From contig CAWAJF010000001.1 in the NCBI GenBank assembly GCA_963782345.1, positions 124,001 through 188,000 on the forward strand: DNA of 64,000 nt. Direction: 5' to 3'. The first letter of the stretch is position 1, and the number at the start of each line of letters is the position of its first letter. Position numbers and translations under genes: made by a program. Below are positions 7,217 to 15,573 of the stretch, piece after piece. The notes below the pieces were generated by a model. That model saw nothing but the letters and a program-made list of their open reading frames with translations. It ran no database searches and was not told the origin of the DNA. Source of the DNA: DASUPK01 sp963782345. GTDB taxonomy: Bacteria; Actinomycetota; Thermoleophilia; Solirubrobacterales; 70-9.

Positions 7217-7606
7217 TTGGCCTCCGAGGGCCGTCCCGATACTCGTCGGCGCCGGCTCTCCCGGAGCGGCGATTTCGACCGCGTCTACCGGGAGGGCAAC
7301 TCGCGCGGCAATCGCTTCCTGGTCCTGTACTCCTTCGCCCGCCGCGACGACGAATCGAGCGATGGCGTCCGGCTCGGACTCTCGGTCGGCCGCAAGATCG
7401 GGAAGGCCGTGACCCGCAACAAGGTGAAGCGGGCGGTGCGGGAGGCCTTCTGGGAGCTCTACGACGACTCCGGGGCCGGTGAGGACTTCGTGATCGTCGC
7501 TCGGCCCGGCGTGGAGGGACTGCTCGAGCGGGATGGGCAGGACGGCCTGCGCTCCTGCCTCGCCGAGCTGGTCGCGGGACCCGACGGCGAGGAGCGTTTG
7601 TCGTGA
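7217..7606 (+). CDS. rnpA: Ribonuclease P protein component
   Basis: Protein subunit of RNase P, which matures tRNA 5' ends with the RNA subunit. Conserved parts: LSRSGDFDRVYREG near the N-terminus, RLGLSVGRKIGKAVTRNKVK and RAVREAFWEL (the RNR-type signature). From the TTG at 7217 it is 129 residues, normal length, but that start has no good ribosome-binding site and the frame stays open upstream through rpmH, so the start is uncertain. The stop overlaps the yidD GTG (GTGA). Confidence 0.92.
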   Translation: MASEGRPDTRRRRLSRSGDFDRVYREGNSRGNRFLVLYSFARRDDESSDGVRLGLSVGRKIGKAVTRNKVKRAVREAFWELYDDSGAGEDFVIVARPGVEGLLERDGQDGLRSCLAELVAGPDGEERLS

Positions 7607-7609
7607 AAC
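7596..7609. promoter_or_regulatory. Near-palindromic parS-like site
   Basis: GTTTGTCGTGAAAC differs from the ParB-binding core GTTTCACGTGAAAC at two central positions (12 of 14). It lies at the rnpA-yidD junction, about 2.3 kb before parA. This was the best match noticed in the window; a fully matching site was not seen. Confidence 0.3.
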
Positions 7610-7899
7610 GCTTGCTCGCCGCGCTCCTGATCGCGCCGATCCGCGTCTACCAGCGCTTCATCTCGCCCGCCTTCGCGCCGCGCTGCCGCTACTACCCGAC
7701 CTGCTCGGAGTACGCCGCGCAGTCGATCCGCGAGCTCGGACCGCTCCGGGGCACGATCCTGGCCGCCTGGAGGCTGCTGCGCTGCAACCCGTTCAGTGAC
7801 GGCGGCATCGACGAGGTCTCCGATCGCCGGCTCTTCCGGGGTGCCTCCACTCCGCACCGCCATCCGGCCGGATCGTCCAACGGCGCCGATCTGACGTAG
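7603..7899 (+). CDS. yidD: Membrane protein insertion efficiency factor YidD
   Basis: Small membrane-associated protein helping YidC-dependent insertion. Family hallmarks: PIRVYQRFISPAF, then CRYYPTCSEYA with paired cysteines, and RCNPFSDGGIDEV. 98 residues, including a poorly conserved tail of about 17 residues. Starts at GTG 7603, overlapping the rnpA stop by four bases, and precedes yidC: the conserved rnpA-yidD-yidC order. Confidence 0.95.
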   Translation: MKRLLAALLIAPIRVYQRFISPAFAPRCRYYPTCSEYAAQSIRELGPLRGTILAAWRLLRCNPFSDGGIDEVSDRRLFRGASTPHRHPAGSSNGADLT

Positions 7900-7911
7900 A
7901 ACTCCATCGCC

Positions 7912-8652
7912 ATGATCCTCGAAGCCCACATCCTCCAGCCGCTGATCAACGTCTTCAATGACGTCCTCAAGTGGCTGCACAACGACGTCGGCCTCGCCTG
8001 GGGCCTCGGGATCGTCCTGATCACCTGGCTCTCGCGGCTGGTCGTCCTCCCCTTCACCTTGAAGTCGATGCACGGGATGCGCGAGATGCAGGCCCTGCAG
8101 CCCCACCTGAAGGAGATCCAGGAGAAGTACAAGGACGACCGCCAGCGGATGCAGCGCGAGCAGATGGCGCTCTTCCAGGAGCATGGGGTCAATCCGCTCT
8201 CGGCGTGCCTGCCACTGGTCTTCCAGTTCCCGGTCTTCATCGCGCTCTACGCGCTGCTGCGCAGCTCGGAGTTCAAGAGCGAGGTCGGGGACACCGGCTG
8301 GCTCTTCGTTCCCAACCTGACCGCGCATCCCACCGGAGCGGTGATGGTCGTCCTGATCGTCCTCTCCGTGCTCTCCACCTTCGCCCTGCTCTTCTTCAAC
8401 CCCTCCCCGACCACCGGCGGCGCCTCCCAGCGCTACCTGATGGCCGGCGTCTTCTCCCTGGTCACCGTCTTCCTGATCCCGAACGCCCCGGCCGGCATCG
8501 CCGTCTACTTCATCGCCAGCGGGGTCTGGCAGATGGGGCAGCAGGGGGTGATCCGGATCGTCTGGCCGCTCCCCCCGGTGCCGACGCCGGAGGAGGTGCG
8601 AGCGACCAAGCCACCGCCGCCGCCCCCGCGCAAGCGGAAGCGGCGGAAGTGA
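7912..8652 (+). CDS. yidC: Membrane protein insertase YidC/Oxa1
   Basis: Inserts and folds inner-membrane proteins, alone or with SecYEG. 246 residues: hydrophobic segments near residues 28-52, 100-118, 138-162 and 170-195, with the cytoplasmic hairpin QPHLKEIQEKYKDDRQRMQR between the first two. LSACLPLVFQFPVFIALY is the family signature. The C-terminus ends in a proline stretch plus a basic KRKRRK tail. It lacks the large periplasmic domain of Gram-negative YidC. Start ATG 7912, 12 bases after yidD. Confidence 0.95.
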   Translation: MILEAHILQPLINVFNDVLKWLHNDVGLAWGLGIVLITWLSRLVVLPFTLKSMHGMREMQALQPHLKEIQEKYKDDRQRMQREQMALFQEHGVNPLSACLPLVFQFPVFIALYALLRSSEFKSEVGDTGWLFVPNLTAHPTGAVMVVLIVLSVLSTFALLFFNPSPTTGGASQRYLMAGVFSLVTVFLIPNAPAGIAVYFIASGVWQMGQQGVIRIVWPLPPVPTPEEVRATKPPPPPPRKRKRRK

Positions 8653-8660
8653 CTCCCGCC

Positions 8661-8666
8661 TAGACT
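8661..8666 (+). promoter_or_regulatory. -10 box, leaderless jag
   Basis: TAGACT followed by a 6-base spacer and the GTG start of jag at 8673; transcription would begin at or next to the start codon. Confidence 0.45.
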
Positions 8667-8672
8667 CCCATC

Positions 8673-9170
8673 GTGGCCGAAGGAGGAGTCGAGTCGCAGC
8701 CGACCGTGCTGCCGGAGGAGCCCGCCGAGAGGGTCCGGGTGCTGCTCGAGCGGATCCTCGAGGAGCTCGGGCTCCAGGCCTCGGTCATCGTCGAGGAGGG
8801 CGACGAGGAGATCCACGCCGATATCGAGGGCGAGGACATCGGGCTCTTGATCGGACGGCACGGGCAGACGATCGACGCGATTCAGCTGATCTCCTATCAG
8901 GCGGCCTTTCGCGGACGCCAGGATCGGAAGCGGGTCACCGTCGACGCCGCCGGCTATCGCCGGCGCCAGGGGGAGTCGCTCCGCCGCCGGGCCGACATGG
9001 CGGCCGAGGATGCGCTCGCGCACGGTGAGGCCGTCGAGATGGACCCGATGGGATCGAACGAGCGCCGGGTCGTGCACGAGCATCTCCGCGATCGCCCCGA
9101 GATCGAGACCTACAGCGAGGGCGACGAGCCCAACCGCTACGTGGTCGTCGCGCCCCTCGTCTCCGATTGA
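8673..9170 (+). CDS. jag: KH/R3H RNA-binding protein (Jag/KhpB family)
   Basis: 165-residue RNA-binding protein of the Jag/SpoIIIJ-associated family that normally follows yidC; in Gram-positives it partners with KhpA and affects cell-envelope growth. Seen: KH domain with GEDIGLLIGRHGQTIDAIQ (GxxG loop, residues about 52-70) and C-terminal R3H domain with SNERRVVHEHLRDRPEIET. The N-terminal Jag-N domain of firmicute members is missing, as usual in actinobacteria. The stop overlaps the TTG start of rsmG. Confidence 0.92.
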   Translation: MAEGGVESQPTVLPEEPAERVRVLLERILEELGLQASVIVEEGDEEIHADIEGEDIGLLIGRHGQTIDAIQLISYQAAFRGRQDRKRVTVDAAGYRRRQGESLRRRADMAAEDALAHGEAVEMDPMGSNERRVVHEHLRDRPEIETYSEGDEPNRYVVVAPLVSD

Positions 9171-9844
9171 GCTCCGCTCCGGCCGCGGCAAGGCCGGCCC
9201 TCGAGGCGCTGCTGGGGATGCTGGCCGAACCGCAGGCGCCCGTCTCGGCCTCGAGCGTTCCCCGGGCCCGCCAGGTCCACCTCGCCGATTCGCTCAGCGG
9301 ATTGGAGGTTGAGCCGCTCACCGTCGCCGGCAGGGTGGCCGACCTGGGCAGCGGCGCCGGGCTGCCCGGGCTGGTGCTCGCCGCCTGCCTCCCCGAGGCC
9401 CGCTTCGACCTGCTCGAGTCGGCGGGGCGGAAGTGCGAGTTCCTCAGCGCGGCAATCGCGCGGATGCGGCTCGGGAACGCGGCCGTCGTCTGGCGGCGCT
9501 CCGAGGAGTGGGCCGGGGGCGAAGGAGGCGAGGCCTACGATGCGGTGACGGCGCGGGCGGTCGGGTCGCTCGCGACCCTGGCCGAGCTCGCCTCGCCCCT
9601 GCTTCGCGAGGGAGGCCTGCTGGTCGCCTGGAAGGGCGCTCGCTCGCCGGCCGAGGAGGCGGAGCTTGGCCGGGCCCTCGCTCGGTTGGCGATGGAACCG
9701 GTCGAAGTCCGCGCGGTGCGGCCGTATGCGAGCAGCCGCGACCGACACATCCACCTCCTCCGCAAGAATGGACCGACTCCGAACGGATTGCCCCGCCGTC
9801 CCGGGATGGCGGCAAAGCGCCCGTTCGGCTCCGAACAGCACTGA
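9167..9844 (+). CDS. rsmG: 16S rRNA (guanine527-N7)-methyltransferase
   Basis: SAM-dependent methyltransferase acting on G527 of 16S rRNA. SAM-binding motif VADLGSGAGLPGL near residues 57-69, then RFDLLESAGRKCEFL and TARAVGSLATLAELASPLL, all family features. The TTG start at 9167 overlaps the jag stop by four bases. The last 25 residues are unconserved. Located between jag and parA, the usual jag-rsmG-parA-parB order. Confidence 0.93.
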   Translation: MSSAPAAARPALEALLGMLAEPQAPVSASSVPRARQVHLADSLSGLEVEPLTVAGRVADLGSGAGLPGLVLAACLPEARFDLLESAGRKCEFLSAAIARMRLGNAAVVWRRSEEWAGGEGGEAYDAVTARAVGSLATLAELASPLLREGGLLVAWKGARSPAEEAELGRALARLAMEPVEVRAVRPYASSRDRHIHLLRKNGPTPNGLPRRPGMAAKRPFGSEQH

Positions 9845-9858
9845 CCCGAACGATTCGA

Positions 9859-10629
9859 ATGGGAACCGTCTACGCGATCGCAAACCAGAAGGGAGGCGTC
9901 GGCAAGACGACGACGGCGGTCAACATGGGCGCCTGCGTCGCGAGCGACGGGGAGCAGACCCTGATCGTCGACCTCGACGCGCAGTGCAACGCAACGGTCG
10001 CGCTTGGTCTCCCCAAGGACTCCACGCCCTCCTCCTACGACTGTCTCACGGGTGACGTCTCCGTCGCCGAGGCCGCCCGGCCGGCGGGGCCGGACAACCT
10101 GTGGATCGTCCCGGCGCATGTGGACCTCGCCGGCGCGGCGGTGGAGCTGCCACGGTTCGGCGGATACGAGACCCGCCTCCGCGACGGGCTCGGCCCCGTC
10201 CGCTCGCGCTTCGCCTACACGCTGCTGGACTGCCCACCGTCACTCGGCCCGGTGGCCGTGAACGCCCTGGTCGCCGCCGACAAGGTGATCGTTCCCGTCC
10301 AGGCCGAGTATCTCGCGCTCGAGGGGCTGGTGCAGTTCCTCGACACGCTCAAGCTCGTTCGCCGAGACCTCAACCCGAACCTGGAGATGGCGGGGGTCCT
10401 GATCACGATGCACGACGACCGCACCCGGCTCTCCCGGGACGTCGAGCGAGAGCTCCGGGAGCATCTGCCCGCGAGGGTCTTCAAGACCGTGGTGCCCCGC
10501 AGCGTGCGCGTCGCGGAGGCGCCGAGCTACGGCATCCCGGTCTCGGAGCACGACCCGAAGTCCTCGGGCTCCAGGGCCTACCGCGCCCTCGCCGACGAGG
10601 TGCTCGCGCTCGGAGCGTTCGATGGCTGA
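9859..10629 (+). CDS. parA: Chromosome-partitioning ATPase ParA/Soj
   Basis: Walker-type ATPase that with ParB segregates the newly replicated origin. 256 residues from ATG 9859. Deviant Walker A QKGGVGKTTT near residues 10-19, LIVDLDAQCNAT (Walker A'), YTLLDCPPSLGPVAVNAL (Walker B). The open frame continues upstream through rsmG, but only this start gives the family N-terminus MGTVYAIANQKGG. Its last eight bases overlap parB. Confidence 0.96.
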   Translation: MGTVYAIANQKGGVGKTTTAVNMGACVASDGEQTLIVDLDAQCNATVALGLPKDSTPSSYDCLTGDVSVAEAARPAGPDNLWIVPAHVDLAGAAVELPRFGGYETRLRDGLGPVRSRFAYTLLDCPPSLGPVAVNALVAADKVIVPVQAEYLALEGLVQFLDTLKLVRRDLNPNLEMAGVLITMHDDRTRLSRDVERELREHLPARVFKTVVPRSVRVAEAPSYGIPVSEHDPKSSGSRAYRALADEVLALGAFDG

Positions 10630-11482
10630 GCGCAGGCGCGGGATGGGGAGGGGGCTCGCGGCGATCCTGCCCGAGAGCTCCGGGGGCGGGCCCGAGCTCC
10701 GCGAGCTGGACGTCGCCCAGATCGAGCCGAACCCCGATCAGCCCCGCGTCAAGTTCGACGCCGATGCGCTGGACGCCCTGGCGGGATCGATCGGCTCGGT
10801 CGGGCTGCTGCAGCCGCTGATCGTCCGGCCGATCGACGACGGGCGCTATGAGCTGGTCGCGGGAGAGCGCCGCTGGCGCGCAGCGCAGAAGGCGGGCATC
10901 GACCGGGTTCCCGCCGTCATCCGCACCTCCCCCGAGGACGAGCGCCTGCAGGCCGCACTGATCGAGAACATGGTCCGCGAGGACCTGAATCCGGTCGAGG
11001 AGGCGAGGGCCTGCGCGTCGCTCGTCGACGACCTCGGGATCTCGAAGGAGGAGCTCGCCCGCCGCGTCGGCCGGAGCAGGGCCGCGATCTCGAACCTGAT
11101 CCGCCTGCTCGATCTGCCGGACTCCGTCCTCACGCTGCTCGAGCGCGAGGAGCTCAGCGAGGGGCACGGCCGGGCGATCCTCCAGGTGTCGGATCAGGAC
11201 AAGCGGACGCGGCTCGCCAAACAGGCCGCGTCGGAGGGATGGTCGGTCCGCGAGACCGAGCGCCACGCCGGCGCCGGCCCGAGCCGCAAGAAGGCCACCA
11301 CCGGCGGCCGGATCTCGACCGAGGAGAGGGCCGCGATGGCGGAGGCCGAGGACGTGCTGGGCTCCGCGCTCGGCCAGGATGTCCGCGTCCGCAGGGCCGG
11401 TGAGAGAATCAAGGCCGAGCTCCACTTCGAGGATCTCGGCGAGCTCGAATCGCTCGCCCGCCGCCTGCGCAAGCGTGGCTAG
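10622..11482 (+). CDS. parB: Chromosome-partitioning protein ParB
   Basis: CTP-dependent DNA clamp that binds parS and spreads. 286 residues: MGRGLAAILPE near the N-terminus (ParA-stimulating tail), CTPase domain with QPRVKF, VRPIDDGRYELVAGERRWRA and ENMVREDLNPVEEA, then a helix-turn-helix (ISKEELARRVGRSRAAISNL) and a C-terminal dimerisation segment. Overlaps parA by eight bases. Its stop codon lies inside the -10 box of the following tRNA gene. Confidence 0.96.
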   Translation: MAERRRGMGRGLAAILPESSGGGPELRELDVAQIEPNPDQPRVKFDADALDALAGSIGSVGLLQPLIVRPIDDGRYELVAGERRWRAAQKAGIDRVPAVIRTSPEDERLQAALIENMVREDLNPVEEARACASLVDDLGISKEELARRVGRSRAAISNLIRLLDLPDSVLTLLEREELSEGHGRAILQVSDQDKRTRLAKQAASEGWSVRETERHAGAGPSRKKATTGGRISTEERAAMAEAEDVLGSALGQDVRVRRAGERIKAELHFEDLGELESLARRLRKRG

Positions 11483-11485
11483 AAT
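11480..11485 (+). promoter_or_regulatory. -10 box of tRNA-Ile
   Basis: TAGAAT whose first three bases are the parB stop codon; the tRNA begins 11 bases later. Confidence 0.5.
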
Positions 11486-11496
11486 CGGCCACCATC

Positions 11497-11570
<74 letters not shown>

Positions 11571-12023
11571 CTACCCGGTCGTCTTCGCTCCTTCGGCGGC
11601 GGAGCGAATCCCCTCCAACGCGTGCTCGACCCAGCGGCGGAAGAGCCGCTCTCCCGCCATCGCCACCTGCACCCTGACGCCGAGATTCGCCGGGTCGTTG
11701 CCCGCCTCCATCTCCATGAAGGTCCCGCCCTGCCCCTCGGTGAGGACGGCCCGGGTGTAGGTGCCGGTGTCCATGCAGCGGATGGTGAGCTCCTTGCCCG
11801 GGATCATCCGGTCGACCTCGAGCGTCGTCTCGAGGTCCGACATCGGCCAGGGTCTCGACTGGACGTTCCGGACGTGGCAGCCCTGCTCGAAATCGCCGTC
11901 GATGCACTCGAACGTGATCGTGTCGGGCCACCACTCCGTCTGGCGGCTCGGATCGGACGTGAGCTCCCAGACCACATCGATCGGCGCGTCGATGAAGGCC
12001 TGTTGACGGCACGCCGGCATCAC
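11571..12023 (-). CDS. SRPBCC-fold protein
   Basis: 150-residue protein of the SRPBCC/polyketide cyclase-like superfamily, which binds hydrophobic ligands in a deep cavity. N-terminal pattern AFIDAPIDVVWELTSDPSRQTEWWP matches the family start (strand, AxxxxVW helix, WxP), and GTFMEMEAGNDPAN followed by a long C-terminal helix fits the fold. Function unknown. The start is GTG 12023 or the adjacent ATG 12020. The stop codon abuts the 3' end of tRNA-Ile in convergent orientation. Confidence 0.75.
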   Translation of the reverse strand: MMPACRQQAFIDAPIDVVWELTSDPSRQTEWWPDTITFECIDGDFEQGCHVRNVQSRPWPMSDLETTLEVDRMIPGKELTIRCMDTGTYTRAVLTEGQGGTFMEMEAGNDPANLGVRVQVAMAGERLFRRWVEHALEGIRSAAEGAKTTG

Positions 12024-12063
12024 CTCGATTGTCCCACGCGCGGGGAGCGCTTTCGGCCGCTCC

Positions 12064-12069
12064 TATAAT
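12064..12069 (+). promoter_or_regulatory. Consensus -10 box
   Basis: Perfect TATAAT, 25 bases before the GTG at 12095, with GAGGAG (12083-12088) as Shine-Dalgarno: a conventional leadered promoter, unlike many neighbours. Confidence 0.6.
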
Positions 12070-12094
12070 CCGTCCGGAGCCCGAGGAGACCTGC

Positions 12095-12598
12095 GTGCAG
12101 AGAATGACCATCTACGGAGTCAGTTTCGACATGGTCGGCAAGCAGCCGATCGTCTTGCTGAAGACCGTCGACGGCAACAAGTTCCTCCCGATCTGGATCG
12201 GTCATCCCGAGGCGGCCGCGATCCTGATGAAGCTGCAGGGTGCCTCGACGCCCCGGCCGATGACTCACGACCTCCTCTCCGACGTCCTCGATCAGATGGA
12301 GGCCAAGTGCGAGAAGGTCTCGGTGACCGAGCTGCGGGACAACACCTTCTTCGCCTCGATCACGATCTCCATGAACGGCTCTGAGCTCGAGATCGACTCC
12401 CGTCCCTCCGACGCCCTCGCTCTCGCGGTGCGCACCTCGGCGCCGATCTTCGCCGCGGACGACGTGATCGAGGAGTCCGCGATCGAGTTCGAGGGCGAGG
12501 AGGTCGAGGACCAGGAGCAGGTCGTCGAGAAGTTCAAGGACTTCCTCGACAACGTCACCCCCGAGGACTTCGCCTCGGGCGAGGGCGAAGAGCTCTAG
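12095..12598 (+). CDS. Bifunctional nuclease domain (DUF151) protein
   Basis: 167 residues. The BFN/DUF151 domain covers residues 1-135: YGVSFDMVGKQPIVLLK, FLPIWIGHPEAAAI and SRPSDALALAVRTSAPIFAA are family signatures. Members include a plant nuclease with RNase and DNase activity; the bacterial role is unclear. The C-terminus is very acidic. GTG 12095 is chosen because of its ribosome-binding site GAGGAG seven bases upstream; the frame continues upstream past the promoter. Confidence 0.88.
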   Translation: MQRMTIYGVSFDMVGKQPIVLLKTVDGNKFLPIWIGHPEAAAILMKLQGASTPRPMTHDLLSDVLDQMEAKCEKVSVTELRDNTFFASITISMNGSELEIDSRPSDALALAVRTSAPIFAADDVIEESAIEFEGEEVEDQEQVVEKFKDFLDNVTPEDFASGEGEEL

Positions 12599-12626
12599 GG
12601 CCCGCGACGCCCGCCGCCGCCCGCGG

Positions 12627-13604
12627 TCAGGACCCGGCGGGCAGCGGGCCCGCCTGACGGCGAAGCGTCGCCTCGCTCCCCGACCGCTCGCGGGCTGACG
12701 TCAGAATCCGGTCAACCAGCTGCGTGAAGTCGATTCCCGCCGCCTCGGCCGCCATCGGAAAGAGGCTGGTGTCGGTGAGGCCGGGGATCGCGTTCACCTC
12801 GAGGACCTGCGGGCCGTCCTCTCCGAGCATCAGGTCGACCCGCGCGAAGCCGCTGCAGCCGAGCGTCTCGTAGGTCCGCGTCGCGAGCTCACGGACCCGT
12901 CGGGTCTCCTCGTCGCTCAGGTCCGCGGGGCAGACGTACTCGGTCCGGCCGATCTCGTAGCGGGCCTCGAAGTTGAAGAAGTCGCCCTCGCGCGGAATCG
13001 CCTCGACCACCGGCAGGGCCTCCCCGCCGAGCACGCTGACCGCGAGCTCTCGCCCTCTTACGTAGCGCTCGAGCAGCACCCGGTCGTCGTAGCTGAAGGC
13101 GGCAACCAAAGCTTGCGGCACCCCTTCGCGAGAGGAGGCGAACTCGACGCCGAGGGATGAGCCCTGGCTGGCGGGCTTGATGACGAGGGGGAATCCGAGC
13201 CGCTCTTCGATCTCCTCGAGGGTGTCGGCGGCCCCAAGCTCCCTGAACGCGGTCGCGTTGAAGGCGGCCCAGTCCGGCGTGGGCAGGCCCGCGGCGCGCA
13301 TCTCGTGCTTGGCGGCGACCTTGTCCATGCAGAGGGCACAGGCCGCGACACCGGGACCCGTGTAGGGGATGCCGAGGATCTCGAGCAGCTCCTGGACGGT
13401 GCCGTCCTCGCCGCCGGGCCCGTGCAGGGCGATGAAGACGACATCCGGTCGCTCGGAGCGCAGCCGGACAACGAGATCGCTGCCCACGTCGATCGTGATG
13501 GCCTCATGTCCCAGTGCCCCGACGGCGTCCTCCACGCGCGCCGCCGAGCGGAGCGAGACCCCGCGCTCCAGGGAGCTGCCCCCCTTCAGTACCGCGATCC
13601 TCAT
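12627..13604 (-). CDS. ddl: D-alanine--D-alanine ligase
   Basis: ATP-grasp enzyme joining two D-alanines for peptidoglycan precursors in the cytoplasm. 325 residues from ATG 13604. Seen: KGGSSLERGVSLRSA near residue 8, ALHGPGGEDGTVQELLEILG (family motif), ATP-grasp VIKPASQGSSLGV, and metal-binding ends DLMLGEDGPQVLEVNAIPG. The frame continues upstream into the aminotransferase, but this ATG gives the canonical N-terminus MRIAVLKGG. It overlaps the upstream stop by four bases (ATGA), implying coupling. Confidence 0.94.
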   Translation of the reverse strand: MRIAVLKGGSSLERGVSLRSAARVEDAVGALGHEAITIDVGSDLVVRLRSERPDVVFIALHGPGGEDGTVQELLEILGIPYTGPGVAACALCMDKVAAKHEMRAAGLPTPDWAAFNATAFRELGAADTLEEIEERLGFPLVIKPASQGSSLGVEFASSREGVPQALVAAFSYDDRVLLERYVRGRELAVSVLGGEALPVVEAIPREGDFFNFEARYEIGRTEYVCPADLSDEETRRVRELATRTYETLGCSGFARVDLMLGEDGPQVLEVNAIPGLTDTSLFPMAAEAAGIDFTQLVDRILTSARERSGSEATLRRQAGPLPAGS

Positions 13605-14983
13605 CGCCGCGGCAGCGGGACGATCTCTCCGCCGGGATCGTCGTCCTCCGGCTCGGGACCCGCGCGGTGCTCGCCCGTGATCGTCTCGTAGAGGGCGACC
13701 TGCTCGGAGACGACCCCGCCGATGCGGCGGATCCCCTCGCGGAGCTCGTCCTCTTTCGACGCGGAGAAGTTCAGCCGCATGGAGGAACCCCCGCGGCCGT
13801 CGACGTAGGCCGCGCGGCCGGGGACAAAGGCGACGTTCTCGCGCAAGGCTTTCGCAAGCAGATCGGTGGTGTCGATGTACTCGGGCAGCGTTGCCCAGAT
13901 GAAGAGGCCGCCCTCGGGATGGGTCCACTCCGCCTGCTTGGGGAAGTGCCGCTCGAGCGCTGCGAGCATCGCATCGCGCCGGGCGCGGTAGATCTCGACC
14001 AGGTCGTCGATGTACTCGCGCCAGCGGCCCTCAGCGAAGTACTCACGCACGAAGTACTGGGTGAGGGTGGAGGTGCAGAGGTCGGCGGCCTGCTTGCCGA
14101 GGCCGATCTTCTCGAGTACCGGCGGCGGGGCGGCCACCCACCCGATCCGGATCCCGGGAGAGAGGATCTTCGAGAGCGTGCCGAGGTAGAGAACGTAGTC
14201 GCCTCCGTCGAGGCTGTAGAGGGTCGGCTCGGGATCGCCCTCGAATCGCAGCAGCCCGTAGGGGTTGTCCTCGCAGACCAGGACCTCGTGCTCCCGGGCC
14301 AGCTCGACCAGCCGCCGCCGCCGCTCGCCGGACATGGTCACGCCGGCCGGGTTCTGGAAGCTCGGGACCGAGTAGATGAACTTCGGGCGACGGCCGGCGA
14401 CGGCGAGCGCCTCGAGCAGCTCCTCGAGCTCGTCGATTCTCATGCCCTCGTCGTCGGTGCTCACCTGGTGGACGTCAGCCTCGTAGCTGCAGAAGGTCGG
14501 CACCGCTCCGGGGTAGGTGGGGGCCTCGCAGATCACAGGGTCGCCCGGATCGACGAGCGTCTTGGTGATCAGGTCGATCGCCTGCTGGCCGCCCGTGGTG
14601 ACGATCAGGTCGTCGGGATCGGGTGCCATCCCCTCCGCCCCCATCACCTCGAGGATGCAGGCCTTGGTCTCCTCGAATCCCTCGGTCGGCCCGTATTGCA
14701 GCGCCTCGGCGGAGGACTCTTGGGCAATCCGCGTCATCTGCGCCGCGAAGCTGTCGGAAGGGAAGGTCGAGGTGTCGGGCAGGCCGCCCGCCAGCGAGAT
14801 CACCTCGGGCCGCGCGGTGATCGCCATCAGGTCGCGCATCGCCGAGGAGCGCATCACCTGGGTACGACGGGCGAACAGGCCCGCGTAGCGCTCGAGGTCC
14901 CGCGAGGTCGTATGCGCCCGGCGTCGCCGCGCAGGGGCCTCCGAGCGGCTCGGCTGCGCTCCCTCTTCCGGCACCTCGGTCAT
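13601..14983 (-). CDS. PLP-dependent aminotransferase, class I/II
   Basis: 460-residue fold-type I aminotransferase most like the 2-aminoadipate (LysN)/MocR-type branch. Seen: SLAGGLPDTSTFP (substrate loop), GPTEGFEETK, VTTGGQQAIDLITK, SVPSFQNPAGVTMS, the PLP lysine in LGTLSKILSPGIRIGW, and SMRLNFSA near the end. An unconserved 35-residue basic leader precedes the domain. The substrate cannot be read from sequence; coupling to ddl may suggest a link to D-Ala/cell-wall amino acids but is only circumstantial. Confidence 0.85.
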   Translation of the reverse strand: MTEVPEEGAQPSRSEAPARRRRAHTTSRDLERYAGLFARRTQVMRSSAMRDLMAITARPEVISLAGGLPDTSTFPSDSFAAQMTRIAQESSAEALQYGPTEGFEETKACILEVMGAEGMAPDPDDLIVTTGGQQAIDLITKTLVDPGDPVICEAPTYPGAVPTFCSYEADVHQVSTDDEGMRIDELEELLEALAVAGRRPKFIYSVPSFQNPAGVTMSGERRRRLVELAREHEVLVCEDNPYGLLRFEGDPEPTLYSLDGGDYVLYLGTLSKILSPGIRIGWVAAPPPVLEKIGLGKQAADLCTSTLTQYFVREYFAEGRWREYIDDLVEIYRARRDAMLAALERHFPKQAEWTHPEGGLFIWATLPEYIDTTDLLAKALRENVAFVPGRAAYVDGRGGSSMRLNFSASKEDELREGIRRIGGVVSEQVALYETITGEHRAGPEPEDDDPGGEIVPLPRR

Positions 14984-15088
14984 CGCGAGACAGTGTGAAG
15001 GAGATTCGGCCGCGGTGTTTGTGGCGGCCGGTGATGCCGAAGGGGCCTGAGCGTCGGTTCATGTCGTCCCGGTAGCCTCCGCCCGATC

Positions 15089-15544
15089 ATGCTCCTCGCC
15101 ATCCTCCAGGGACTCGGCCTGGCCATCGCAGTCGGATTGATCATCGGGGTCGTCGTCCCGCCGATCATGCCGGCCTGGGGGGCCGTGGCCGGGGCCGCCC
15201 CGCTCGGCGTGCTCGCCGCCGGGGCCGCTCTCAACGGGTCGGGTGAGGCGCTCTGGCCGGCTTTGCCGGTGGGGTTGCTGGGCGCCGGGTTCGCCGCGAT
15301 CGTCACGCGGGACGTAGTCGCCGGGGCAGTCCGCCGCCAGCAGGGCGGCCTGGCCACGCAACCGCAGGCGCAGGCGCCGGGAGGCCTGGCCGCGATCGTC
15401 ATCCTGGCCGCGGTGGTGATCGCCGGCGTCAGCCTGGTGCTGAAGCCGTTCTCGCTGCTCGTGCTCGTCGCCCTGCTCTGGCTCTGGCTCTCTCGCCGCC
15501 GCCAGGCCGAGCGGAAACACGAGGGCCTGCGGGTCCTCCGCTAG
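15089..15544 (+). CDS. Small multi-spanning membrane protein
   Basis: 151 residues with about four hydrophobic segments (residues about 4-24, 28-50, 60-75 and 97-135) and a basic C-terminal tail. I recognise no family. ATG 15089 lies ten bases after TAGCCT (15073-15078), possibly a -10 box. A phosphodiesterase gene follows 30 bases downstream on the same strand. Confidence 0.65.
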   Translation: MLLAILQGLGLAIAVGLIIGVVVPPIMPAWGAVAGAAPLGVLAAGAALNGSGEALWPALPVGLLGAGFAAIVTRDVVAGAVRRQQGGLATQPQAQAPGGLAAIVILAAVVIAGVSLVLKPFSLLVLVALLWLWLSRRRQAERKHEGLRVLR

Positions 15545-15573
15545 ATGACCGATCCCGAATCCCTCTCCTAGCC

